Shown here one piece after another: positions 1 to 7,484 of a DNA stretch of 48,997 nucleotides; within the stretch, counting starts at the first letter, position 1; each line of letters begins with the position of its first letter. The stretch comes from an uncultured Lachnospiraceae bacterium (GTDB taxonomy: Bacteria > Bacillota > Clostridia > Lachnospirales > Lachnospiraceae): the NCBI GenBank assembly GCA_947164865.1, contig CAMUYA010000027.1, positions 1-48,997 on the forward strand, given 5' to 3'. The translations under genes were made by a program, and so were the position numbers. The notes beneath the pieces were generated by a model. The model made no database searches. It saw nothing but the letters and a program-made list of their open reading frames with translations, and was not told the origin of the DNA.

Positions 1-2
1 AC

Positions 3-482
3 ATGGAAAAAATCGCCAGTTTTACAATAGATCATATAAAACTCCAGCCCGGAGTATATGTGTCAAGAAAAGATCATGTCGGAGCCGAGACGATCACGAC
101 TTTTGATATCCGCATGACCAGCCCGAACGAAGAGCCTGTAATGAACACCGCAGAGATACATACAATAGAGCACCTTGCGGCTACATTCCTCAGGAACCAT
201 CCGGATTATAAAGATAAGACAATCTACTTCGGACCTATGGGATGCCGAACAGGTTTCTATCTTCTTCTTGCAGGTGATTATGAATCTAAAGACATAGTTC
301 CTCTCATGGTGGAAATGTACGAGTTCATAAGAGACTTCAAGGGCGAGGTTCCCGGAGCTTCTCCCAAGGACTGCGGCAACTATCTTGATATGAATCTGGG
401 AATGGCAAATTACCTTGCAAAGAAATTCCTCGACAATGTGCTCACAGGTATAGGCGAGGACAGACTTATCTATCCACAGTAA
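3..482 (+). CDS. luxS: S-ribosylhomocysteine lyase (LuxS)
   Basis: LuxS cleaves S-ribosylhomocysteine to homocysteine and the autoinducer-2 precursor DPD, in the cytoplasm, as the second step of S-adenosylhomocysteine detoxification. The 159-residue protein has the family's usual length. The metal-binding HTIEH motif is present (His53, His57) with the third ligand Cys124 in DCGNY, and the catalytic Cys81 lies in GCRTGFY. The ATG is only two bases from the window edge, so its ribosome binding site cannot be seen, but the N-terminus (MEKIASFTIDH) aligns with complete family members from memory. The next gene, mtnN, makes its substrate. A terminator-like hairpin follows the stop codon. Identification is secure. 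Confidence 0.96.
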   Translation: MEKIASFTIDHIKLQPGVYVSRKDHVGAETITTFDIRMTSPNEEPVMNTAEIHTIEHLAATFLRNHPDYKDKTIYFGPMGCRTGFYLLLAGDYESKDIVPLMVEMYEFIRDFKGEVPGASPKDCGNYLDMNLGMANYLAKKFLDNVLTGIGEDRLIYPQ

Positions 483-490
483 AACTAATG

Positions 491-524
491 TGCCATCGGT
501 TTGTAACAGCCGATGGCATTTTTT
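491..524 (+). terminator. Rho-independent terminator between luxS and mtnN
   Basis: A perfect 9-bp stem (TGCCATCGG at 491-499, CCGATGGCA at 510-518) with a 10-base loop is followed by six T residues. It ends only 14 bases before the mtnN ATG, so it may act as a partial terminator or attenuator rather than a complete stop. Confidence 0.85.
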
Positions 525-538
525 GAAAGGAAAACAAT

Positions 539-1237
539 ATGGCAAAAATCGGAATCATCGGAGCAATGGAGCTCGAAGTTGAAACCCTCAAGAAAGAGAT
601 GACAATTACACGCAAGCTGACAAAAGCCCGCATGGAATTCAATGAGGGCAAACTAAACGGCGCAGATGTAGTGGTCGTAAGAAGCGGAGTGGGAAAAGTA
701 AATGCGGCGCTTTGTGTTCAGATCCTGGCGGATATTTTTGAGGTGACACATATTATAAATACGGGAGTTGCCGGTTCTCTCAATGCAAAGCTTGACATAG
801 GGGACATTCTTATTTCCGAGATCGCGCTTCATCATGACGTGGATGCAACCAATTTCGGTTATCCTATCGGAGAAGTTCCGCAGCTGGGGATAAAGGAATT
901 TCCCGCAGACAAAAAAATGATCGAGCTTGCCCGTAAGGTATGTGCGGAAGAGCTTCCGGAGCTTCATACCATTGTGGGAAGAGTGGTAAGCGGCGATCAG
1001 TTCATAGCTGCAAAGGATGTTAAGCAAAAACTGATAGAGACCTTTAAAGGTGATTGCTGTGAGATGGAAGGGGCATCTATAGCTCACGGAGCGTACCTAA
1101 ACGGTATACCCTTTGTTATCCTGAGAGCCATCTCCGACAAAGCTGACGACTCTGCGCAGATGGATTATCCCACTTTTGAGAGACATGCGGCGGAGCATTG
1201 TGCAAAACTGGTAAGTGCATTTGTGCCGAAGCTTTGA
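539..1237 (+). CDS. mtnN: 5'-methylthioadenosine/S-adenosylhomocysteine nucleosidase
   Basis: The enzyme (Pfs/MTAN) hydrolyses S-adenosylhomocysteine to adenine and S-ribosylhomocysteine, the LuxS substrate, and also acts on methylthioadenosine. The 232-residue protein begins with the family signature GIIGAMELEVE. Glu13 corresponds to the proton acceptor Glu12 of the E. coli enzyme. The CEMEGASIAH segment supplies Glu177 and RAISDKAD supplies Asp200, the equivalents of Glu174 and Asp197. GAAAGG lies 8 bases before the ATG. The gene directly follows luxS, so two successive steps of one pathway are adjacent, but no promoter is evident in the short gap and it probably depends on read-through of the hairpin at 491-524. 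Confidence 0.96.
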   Translation: MAKIGIIGAMELEVETLKKEMTITRKLTKARMEFNEGKLNGADVVVVRSGVGKVNAALCVQILADIFEVTHIINTGVAGSLNAKLDIGDILISEIALHHDVDATNFGYPIGEVPQLGIKEFPADKKMIELARKVCAEELPELHTIVGRVVSGDQFIAAKDVKQKLIETFKGDCCEMEGASIAHGAYLNGIPFVILRAISDKADDSAQMDYPTFERHAAEHCAKLVSAFVPKL

Positions 1238-1265
1238 GACACAGAGCAATGATTCAGGTAAGAGA

Positions 1266-2969
1266 ATGGTAGATCATGTTATTGGGAAAAGTATATATCG
1301 GATCGGCGCCGCAGGGCTGATCGGACTGTTTCTTTCGGGATGCGCGGGTAAAGGTTCTACGGATTCAGGGACATTTACGGATAACGAAACAACGACGGTC
1401 CGGATTGACGAGGCAGCAGACGAGATAGACGATAGCGATACTTTTTTTGCATTTGGAGAGGAATTTTACAACAGCAAAATCTACACGGAGGATCTTGTCG
1501 AACCGGATAACGGCATAACTGCAGGAGATATTTACAGAGAGATAGAATATGTTCCGCAGATGTTCTACGGCGATTACAGATTAAACCACCATGACGACGG
1601 AGTTCCTTCTTCTTATGCTTCAAAAAAGTTTCTGGATACATGCGAATGGACAACCGGAGAAAACATCACTCCTTTATTCGGATCAAAGGAGGTGTCGGTA
1701 CTTCCGTATCGGATCGTTTCAGGAAATGCGGAGCTTGACAATGCGCTTATCACCGACACATCGCATAATTGGTGTCAGGTTTACTATGCCGTCAAAGATG
1801 ATTTCGAAGGAGTATACTTTGATGCAGCCCTTGATGTAGAGGGCAATACGGTTACATTCACGCCTGTGAAAAGCTGGAGCTTTGATGAGGCTTCCGCGGA
1901 TCTGTCTTACGAATTTGAAGAAGGATCGATAAGCTACGATTTCAGTTTTGCCGGGCCAAGGCTGACTCTGCATTCCGACAGCGGGAGCTATACGCTTATA
2001 GAGAGAGATTTTACGGATTGGAAAACATATGTCAGTGAAAAGACTGTGTCGGTTGAGGGAAATCTTTCCGAAAACTCCGGAGCTGTAGATGATATATCGG
2101 AAATTGACATAAGCGTCAGCTTTGATGATTCAAACGACCTTAATCTTAAAAAATCAGCTTTTACCGTAAAGACGGGCAAGGATGCCTCTCAGAAAACATG
2201 CAACGGAATAGCCAGGTGGGACGAGGACGGCCTTTTTACATTTTCTTACCGGAACGAGGATGGAAAAACCTTAAGCCACAGTATGGTATTGTTTTACTGC
2301 GGATTTGACGGAATCATACTCTCGGACGGAAAGCGAAACTATTACTACCTCAGCACCTTCCTCTCGTCAGCCAGCATAGGTCATTATTCTATCGAAGACC
2401 TGGGCATGAATGTATCGGAGGAAGATCAGGACCTGCTTCAGAACCTTACCGATGAAGAGATCGCAACGATCCTGGAGACAAGAGAAGACCTCCTTTCCGA
2501 CTTCGCCGAAAGCTTTACGTCGAATGGGATCGCGGCGGATATTGATGAAGACACAGGAGAGATCCTATTGGACTCCTCCATACTTTTTGCAAGCAATAAA
2601 TCCAGTCTTTCAGCGGACGGAAAAAGGGCATTGGATGCATTTATCTCCGCATTCACAAGCGTTATCTCAAACGAAAAGTATGACGGGTTTATTTCGAGAG
2701 TTGAAGTTCAGGGACATACAGATACGGACGGAAGCTACGAAATGAATAAAGATCTTTCCCAGAAAAGAGCGGAGAGTGTAATAGAGTATTGCCTTAGTGA
2801 GGAAACATCCATAGATGCCAAAATGCGATCGGAGCTGGAATCGATGCTTGTTCCGGTCGGGTATTCTTACGATAAACCGATCTGTGACGCTGACGGAAAT
2901 ATAGATAAGGCTGCATCAAGAAGAGTGGAGTTTGTATTCTATATCAATCTTTCAGGCGATCAGGATTAA
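1266..2969 (+). CDS. Lipoprotein with C-terminal OmpA-like domain
   Basis: This is a predicted exported lipoprotein of 567 residues. The ATG at 1266 gives a short positively charged N-terminus, a hydrophobic stretch and a lipobox LSGC with the lipidated Cys26. A longer frame opens at 1215 inside mtnN but would bury the signal peptide, so 1266 is preferred. Its SD is weak. A Thr/Asp-rich linker and a large uncharacterised beta-rich region follow. The last ~130 residues resemble the OmpA/MotB C-terminal domain, with ILFASNKSSL, an EVQGHTDTDG motif and LSQKRAESV, the pattern that binds peptidoglycan diaminopimelate. It likely links the membrane to the wall. The substrate of the central region is unknown. 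It starts 28 bases after mtnN and may be cotranscribed. Confidence 0.8.
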   Translation: MVDHVIGKSIYRIGAAGLIGLFLSGCAGKGSTDSGTFTDNETTTVRIDEAADEIDDSDTFFAFGEEFYNSKIYTEDLVEPDNGITAGDIYREIEYVPQMFYGDYRLNHHDDGVPSSYASKKFLDTCEWTTGENITPLFGSKEVSVLPYRIVSGNAELDNALITDTSHNWCQVYYAVKDDFEGVYFDAALDVEGNTVTFTPVKSWSFDEASADLSYEFEEGSISYDFSFAGPRLTLHSDSGSYTLIERDFTDWKTYVSEKTVSVEGNLSENSGAVDDISEIDISVSFDDSNDLNLKKSAFTVKTGKDASQKTCNGIARWDEDGLFTFSYRNEDGKTLSHSMVLFYCGFDGIILSDGKRNYYYLSTFLSSASIGHYSIEDLGMNVSEEDQDLLQNLTDEEIATILETREDLLSDFAESFTSNGIAADIDEDTGEILLDSSILFASNKSSLSADGKRALDAFISAFTSVISNEKYDGFISRVEVQGHTDTDGSYEMNKDLSQKRAESVIEYCLSEETSIDAKMRSELESMLVPVGYSYDKPICDADGNIDKAASRRVEFVFYINLSGDQD

Positions 2970-2991
2970 ACTATCATATGATGATATTAAA

Positions 2992-3019
2992 AAATCCGGA
3001 AGCACACGCCTCCGGATTT
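2992..3019. terminator. Bidirectional terminator between convergent genes
   Basis: AAATCCGGA (2992-3000) and TCCGGATTT (3011-3019) form a perfect 9-bp stem with a 10-base loop. An A-run at 2989-2994 becomes a T-run on the minus strand, and GTTTTTG follows on the plus strand, so it can serve both the lipoprotein gene and the facing minus-strand gene. Confidence 0.8.
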
Positions 3020-3035
3020 ACTGTTTTTGATCATA

Positions 3036-3839
3036 TTACTTTGTAACGATGTTGAAACCTTCGACCGTCCCAAATCTCTCCAGATCGGGATCCTGATTTA
3101 ATCGTGCCTGAACGCTGATCACATTGTTCATTGTGCGTTCAAAATTGTTAAACGCTTCGTTTTCTTCTTCAATGTTTCTTGTCCTGGCCTCGGTCAGCTC
3201 ATTTTCTTTTTGAGCATCATAGGTTTCGGTTTTATCCTCGTCCTCTTTTGCGACAGATCCGACTGCAGAATCGCGAGTTTCCTGTGCTTCCTTCTTTTCC
3301 TCGGCTTCTTTTGCGGCATCTGCATTGTTTACCGACATTCCGGCAGCTTCTTTAAGTTCTTCACGCTTTTTGATCTCCTTGTCACGCTCCTGCATAGAGA
3401 TCTTTCCCTCGCGGTAAAGGGCTTCAAGCTGAGATTCGGAATAACCGTTCAGACTCTGAACATTGTTTTCCTTTTCCTGCTCTTCTTTGGCCGGTTGTGC
3501 TTCCGCATTGTCGGGACCCTTGGGCAATACCATACCGTCGCTCAGCGCTTCGATCGATCTTTCGCTGGCTCTTACGGTGTCACCGTCACGGGACTCGGAA
3601 ATAATCTTTCCCTTAGCCTCGTTTAAAGTGTTTGATTCCGAAGCCTTGCGCTGTTCCTCCTGCGCGGCTTTGACACGGTCCTCTTTTTCTTCGGGAGTGA
3701 CATTTCCAGGACGGGCATTTTGCACTGCATCGGCTCTTCCGGCAGCAGTCCTCTGATCGGGAGTTTGCTGAACGGATTCTCTTGCACGACGTACAGTATC
3801 ATCCTGAATGACCATTTTTGTTCCGATATTAATAGCCAT
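3036..3839 (-). CDS. Unidentified charged protein
   Basis: I do not recognise this 267-residue protein. The start at 3839 is chosen because GGAGG lies 7 bases upstream on the minus strand. A longer frame to 3875 has no such site. It has no signal peptide or membrane segment. The sequence is dominated by Glu, Lys, Ala, Asp and Gln, with long stretches likely to be disordered or coiled coil. The N-terminus (MAINIGTKMVIQDD) and C-terminus (FERFGTVEGFNIVTK region) are less biased and probably the conserved ends. One segment, SQLEALYREGKISMQERDKE, resembles a short helical repeat (SHOCT-like) by eye, which is weak evidence. It is the only minus-strand protein gene in the window and is transcribed alone from a TTGACA promoter. 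Confidence 0.75.
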   Translation of the reverse strand: MAINIGTKMVIQDDTVRRARESVQQTPDQRTAAGRADAVQNARPGNVTPEEKEDRVKAAQEEQRKASESNTLNEAKGKIISESRDGDTVRASERSIEALSDGMVLPKGPDNAEAQPAKEEQEKENNVQSLNGYSESQLEALYREGKISMQERDKEIKKREELKEAAGMSVNNADAAKEAEEKKEAQETRDSAVGSVAKEDEDKTETYDAQKENELTEARTRNIEEENEAFNNFERTMNNVISVQARLNQDPDLERFGTVEGFNIVTK

Positions 3840-3912
3840 GGCAGTACCTCCAATATTACCAACCCACACACCCACGCGATCGGGTGATACTTTCAGCTAC
3901 TTATACATCTTC

Positions 3913-3942
3913 ATAATAATCATTTCCGGCGCGGAATGTCAA
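3913..3942 (-). promoter_or_regulatory. Sigma-A promoter of the minus-strand gene, with palindrome in spacer
   Basis: On the minus strand a perfect -35 TTGACA (3937-3942) is separated by 18 bases from TATTAT (3913-3918). The spacer contains an inverted repeat TTCCG-GCG-CGGAA (3924-3936), placed where a repressor would cover the promoter. The start codon is about 74 bases downstream of the -10. Confidence 0.65.
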
Positions 3943-3959
3943 GAAAAAATAGAAAAGGT

Positions 3960-3988
3960 TTGTTGAAACCGCCAAAAAATAGTATGAT
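3960..3988 (+). promoter_or_regulatory. Sigma-A promoter immediately before the acyltransferase gene
   Basis: TTGTTG (3960-3965), a 17-base spacer and TATGAT (3983-3988) form a good promoter. The ATG of the next gene begins 7 bases after the -10, where transcription would be expected to start, which suggests a leaderless or nearly leaderless mRNA. Confidence 0.55.
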
Positions 3989-3995
3989 ATAGGTT

Positions 3996-5084
3996 ATGGA
4001 CAGAATAAAAAACAGACAGTCAAACATAGAACTTCTTCGGATCATCACCATGTTCATGATCGTGGCGCATCACTTTGCTCTGCACGTAACCGTGCCTTCT
4101 TCGGAGGCATTCGGATTCGAAAGGATCTGGATGGATCTTCTTCTTATGGGCGGTAAGATAGGAGTCGATGTGTTCGTTCTGATAATGGGGTATTTCTCGG
4201 TAAGATCGGAAGATTATCCATCATCGAAAGCCATCAGGATATGGCTTCAGCTGCTTACATATTCGCTGGGCGCGCTCTTGATCTCAAAGATATTTTTCCA
4301 GTGGTTTATAAACCCCAAACAGATATTGAGATTTGTGTTTCCGATCGTGAGAGAAGAGGGGCAATGGTGGTTTGCATCCACCTATTTCGTGCTTCTGCTC
4401 TTATCTCCTTTTATAAACAGACTGTTGAACGCGTTGCCAAAGCGTGCTTACAAGATAATGCTTATTCTTCTGGGGATCATCTGGGTGATAATACCCACAT
4501 TTACGGCACAGCAGTTCCAGCGCAGCGGGCTTCTGTGGTTTATGACCGTATACGCTTTAGGGGGATACATAAGGCTTCACGCGCAAAAGAGCAGAGTCTC
4601 GGGACCGGTATATATATTGCTTTCCGTGGCAGTGACGATCCTTAATCTCGGATTTGCGGCCATGTGCGAGGCCCTTGGAAGAAACAGTGAGTTCTGGGCA
4701 CAGAAAGCAGGCTACTTATACGGAGAGGAAAAGCTTCCGATAGTTCTTATTTCAGTGTTTTTATTCCTTGGTTTTTTAAAAACGGATATAGGGAAAAACA
4801 AGGTGATAAACATTATTGCTTCGGCGTCTTTCGGAGTATATCTCGCACACAATAACGACCTTGCAAAAAAGGTTATATGGGACGCTGTATCCCTTCGGAT
4901 GACGGATGTAAAAGGAGCGATGCTCATTCCGATATCGATAGGTGTTATCGCGAGTGTATATCTTATTTCTACCGCAGTGGAACTCTTCAGGATCTATGTG
5001 ATAGAAAAGAGATACGAAAGCGGGATCATAAAGCTTGGAAAAAGGATTAATAAAGCGCTCGATGAAGAAGCTAAGAATGAGTAA
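3996..5084 (+). CDS. Membrane acyltransferase (acyltransferase_3 family)
   Basis: This 362-residue integral membrane protein has about ten hydrophobic segments. It starts with the typical NIELLRIITMFMIVAHHF motif of the acyltransferase_3 (OafA/WcaJ-type O-acetyltransferase) family, whose His pair in the first helix is needed for acyl transfer. Members acetylate sugars in surface polysaccharides or wall polymers at the membrane. The real acceptor cannot be inferred here because no polysaccharide cluster is next to it. The ATG at 3996 lacks a clear SD (only AGG next to it) and sits at the expected transcription start of the TATGAT promoter. The downstream methyltransferase begins 29 bases after the stop. 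Confidence 0.85.
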   Translation: MDRIKNRQSNIELLRIITMFMIVAHHFALHVTVPSSEAFGFERIWMDLLLMGGKIGVDVFVLIMGYFSVRSEDYPSSKAIRIWLQLLTYSLGALLISKIFFQWFINPKQILRFVFPIVREEGQWWFASTYFVLLLLSPFINRLLNALPKRAYKIMLILLGIIWVIIPTFTAQQFQRSGLLWFMTVYALGGYIRLHAQKSRVSGPVYILLSVAVTILNLGFAAMCEALGRNSEFWAQKAGYLYGEEKLPIVLISVFLFLGFLKTDIGKNKVINIIASASFGVYLAHNNDLAKKVIWDAVSLRMTDVKGAMLIPISIGVIASVYLISTAVELFRIYVIEKRYESGIIKLGKRINKALDEEAKNE

Positions 5085-5113
5085 CACCGGAGCTGCTTTG
5101 AATACAATTGTTT

Positions 5114-6481
5114 ATGTCTGATTTTTTACCTGAAGAATTTAAAAAGCGAATGAAAAACATTCTCGCGGATGAATATGATGAATTTGAAAAGTCATATGAG
5201 AATGAGAGATATCGCGCCTTGAGGGTTAACCCGTTAAAGAAGAATCTTAACGGAAAAAACGCGGCGCAGAGCTACCCTGAAAACAGGGATCTTACGCCTG
5301 TGGAATGGGCCGAAAACGGCTATTATTACGACGAAGCTTCAAGACCCGGAATGCACCCTCTTCATGAGGCCGGAGTGTATTATATTCAGGAACCCAGCGC
5401 AATGCTTCCTGCGGAGCTTTTGAATGCAAAACCCGGTGAAAAGATACTGGATCTTTGCGCAGCACCCGGCGGAAAAAGCACTCAGATAGCGGCAAATATG
5501 CGAGGGCAGGGTATGCTGATCTCCAACGAGATCAATCCTTCCAGAGCAAAGATACTCTCTGAAAATATAGAGAGAATGGGCATCAAAAATGCCATCGTGT
5601 TAAACGAATCACCGGCATCGCTGTTGAACAGATTCGAAGGATATTTCGACAGGATAATGGTTGATGCTCCCTGCTCGGGCGAGGGAATGTTCAGAAAAAA
5701 TGAAGAGGCGGTAAATGAATGGAGCCTCGAAAACGTGATCGCCTGCGCGGAAAGACAGGCGCAGATACTTGACTGCGCCGCAGCCATGCTTCGAAGCGGA
5801 GGAAAGATCGTATATTCGACCTGCACTTTTGCCCCCGAGGAAAATGAAGAAGGAATTAAAAGCTTTCTTTCGAGAAACCCGGATTTTACATTGATCTTAC
5901 AGCAAAGATTGTGGCCTCATAAAGTTAAAGGTGAAGGACATTTTGCGGCTGTTCTGGTTAAAAAAGGACCAAGCGGAGTGTTGCCGGAAACGGATCAAAA
6001 CGGAACACCTCCCGATGCGGAAAATTCTCTCCGCATCCAGGTTCCGACATCGGTGTCGGATCTTAAAAAGATCAGATCCTTTCTGGCAGATATACTGAAA
6101 GAGGAGGCCTTCAAAGAAGGTGGATTTTTCGGATCCGGAAAGCTTTTGGAATTCGGACAGAGCGTTTATTTCCTTCCTTCGGATGCGCCTGCGCTTTCGG
6201 GGCTAAAAGTACTGCGTCCGGGATTATGTCTGGGGACTCTTAAAAAAGACCGTTTCGAGCCCGCACATTCTCTGGCTCTGGCAATAGATCCGGCACTTGC
6301 ACAAAAAACGGAGGATCTTGACGATAAAGAATCGGCCGATTACATCCGCGGGCTGACCAGGCCTGCCGAAGCAGCACCGGGTTGGGTACTGGTATGCACG
6401 GGCGGCTATTCTCTCGGCTGGGGAAAAAGCGCGGGAGGTACACTCAAAAACCATTATCCGAAAGGACTACGTAAAGGATAG
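5114..6481 (+). CDS. RsmF-type rRNA (cytosine-C5)-methyltransferase
   Basis: A 455-residue member of the NOL1/NOP2/Sun family that methylates cytosine C5 in rRNA using S-adenosylmethionine. The SAM-binding loop is DLCAAPGGKS. VDAPCSGEGMF contains Cys187 and YSTCTF contains Cys237, the paired cysteines used for product release and catalysis in this family. The C-terminal part (LRPGLCLGTLKKDRFEPAHSL and GYSLGWGKSAGG) matches the extra domain of RsmF/YebU, so the target is probably 16S rRNA rather than 5mC967 of RsmB. ATG 5114 is preferred over TTG 5108. The SD is poor and lies far upstream (GGAG at 5089-5092), so initiation may be inefficient. Confidence 0.9.
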   Translation: MSDFLPEEFKKRMKNILADEYDEFEKSYENERYRALRVNPLKKNLNGKNAAQSYPENRDLTPVEWAENGYYYDEASRPGMHPLHEAGVYYIQEPSAMLPAELLNAKPGEKILDLCAAPGGKSTQIAANMRGQGMLISNEINPSRAKILSENIERMGIKNAIVLNESPASLLNRFEGYFDRIMVDAPCSGEGMFRKNEEAVNEWSLENVIACAERQAQILDCAAAMLRSGGKIVYSTCTFAPEENEEGIKSFLSRNPDFTLILQQRLWPHKVKGEGHFAAVLVKKGPSGVLPETDQNGTPPDAENSLRIQVPTSVSDLKKIRSFLADILKEEAFKEGGFFGSGKLLEFGQSVYFLPSDAPALSGLKVLRPGLCLGTLKKDRFEPAHSLALAIDPALAQKTEDLDDKESADYIRGLTRPAEAAPGWVLVCTGGYSLGWGKSAGGTLKNHYPKGLRKG

Positions 6482-6492
6482 ATCAAGGCAAC

Positions 6493-7371
6493 ATGAATAT
6501 AATGAAAGCAATGAGGGTAGCGGAGCTTAGGAAAAAGCTGACGGTGATCCCCGCAAAAATACTTATATCGGTGATCCTCACATTTCTGGTGCATTGGGAT
6601 ACCGGCATTGGTACAGTTTGGAACAATGCGCTTCAGTCTCCCTCCAAATATCTGATCACTCTGTTCATCGCCTACGGTGCGGTTTCTTATGTGTGCTTTT
6701 TTATCAGACTGATGCACAGCCGTTTATTGGGGATCGTTATAGCTGTCGGCGTTGCGGCTCTGGTAACCACACAGACGGCAAAGCTTGGAAACAAGGCTCT
6801 GCTGATAGCTTTTGCGATCATGCTTCTGGGAGGTCCTGTTCTCGATCTCCTCAATCTTATGCGATATCACTCGCTGAAAAACGAAGTCATCCGTGCGGAA
6901 GAGGAGAGAATGAATGCGAGGTATGATGATGGCTACGAGGACGGATACTATCGCGGAATGCGCGATGAGAGAAGATACCGTGACGAGATCGAAGAGGAAG
7001 AATACCGGAGAAAAAGACTGGAACGCCGCAGATACATGCGGGAGGAATATGATTATCGGGATGACGGTTACGAGGACTATATCGAGGAAAATGACTACAA
7101 CCGGGACCTTGATGAAGGCTATGATGAATATGATGAGATAGAGGACCGCAGAGGTTACGACGATTACGATGAATACGAGGAAGAGGCCCGATATGAAGAG
7201 GGTAATTCCGAGAATGCCGCCGGATTTTTTGCCGACTGCAGAACTCCTGCTTCAATAAAGCGCAGATATCACGATCTTTGTAAAGTATATCACCCCGACA
7301 GCGGTAACGGGTCGTCGGAGATTTTTTACAGGATCAAGGATGAATACGACAGACTGAGTTCCGAAGCCTGA
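6493..7371 (+). CDS. Membrane protein with C-terminal J-domain
   Basis: The 292-residue protein has about four N-terminal membrane segments (roughly residues 18-35, 52-73, 77-92, 100-121). A strongly charged stretch of Tyr, Asp, Glu and Arg follows (about 130-245), then a C-terminal segment TPASIKRRYHDLCKVYHPDS with the HPD tripeptide at 267-269. That segment matches helix II, the HPD loop and helix III of a J-domain, the part that stimulates DnaK ATPase. Helix I is short or missing. It would be a membrane-anchored, type-III-like J-protein recruiting DnaK to the inner face. The role is inferred from the motif only. The start at 6493 has a modest AAGG four bases upstream, and ATG 6502 is an alternative. 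Confidence 0.8.
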   Translation: MNIMKAMRVAELRKKLTVIPAKILISVILTFLVHWDTGIGTVWNNALQSPSKYLITLFIAYGAVSYVCFFIRLMHSRLLGIVIAVGVAALVTTQTAKLGNKALLIAFAIMLLGGPVLDLLNLMRYHSLKNEVIRAEEERMNARYDDGYEDGYYRGMRDERRYRDEIEEEEYRRKRLERRRYMREEYDYRDDGYEDYIEENDYNRDLDEGYDEYDEIEDRRGYDDYDEYEEEARYEEGNSENAAGFFADCRTPASIKRRYHDLCKVYHPDSGNGSSEIFYRIKDEYDRLSSEA

Positions 7372-7405
7372 TCTTTGGCAAACTGAGAGTGATTTTTTGT
7401 AAATC

Positions 7406-7434
7406 TTGTATGGAATAAAAAACTGTGTTATAAT
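7406..7434 (+). promoter_or_regulatory. Sigma-A promoter for the glycosidase-like gene
   Basis: TTGTAT (7406-7411), a 17-base spacer and a perfect TATAAT (7429-7434). The inferred transcript has a leader of about 45 bases before the GTG at 7485. Confidence 0.7.
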
Positions 7435-7484
7435 CTTCAAACACGAGCGAAACAGGCTAAAACAGGAGCATACAAGATTTAGTA

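Noticed and set aside
1215..1265. Upstream start for the OmpA-domain lipoprotein
   Set aside because: It overlaps the end of mtnN and would put 17 hydrophilic residues before the signal peptide.
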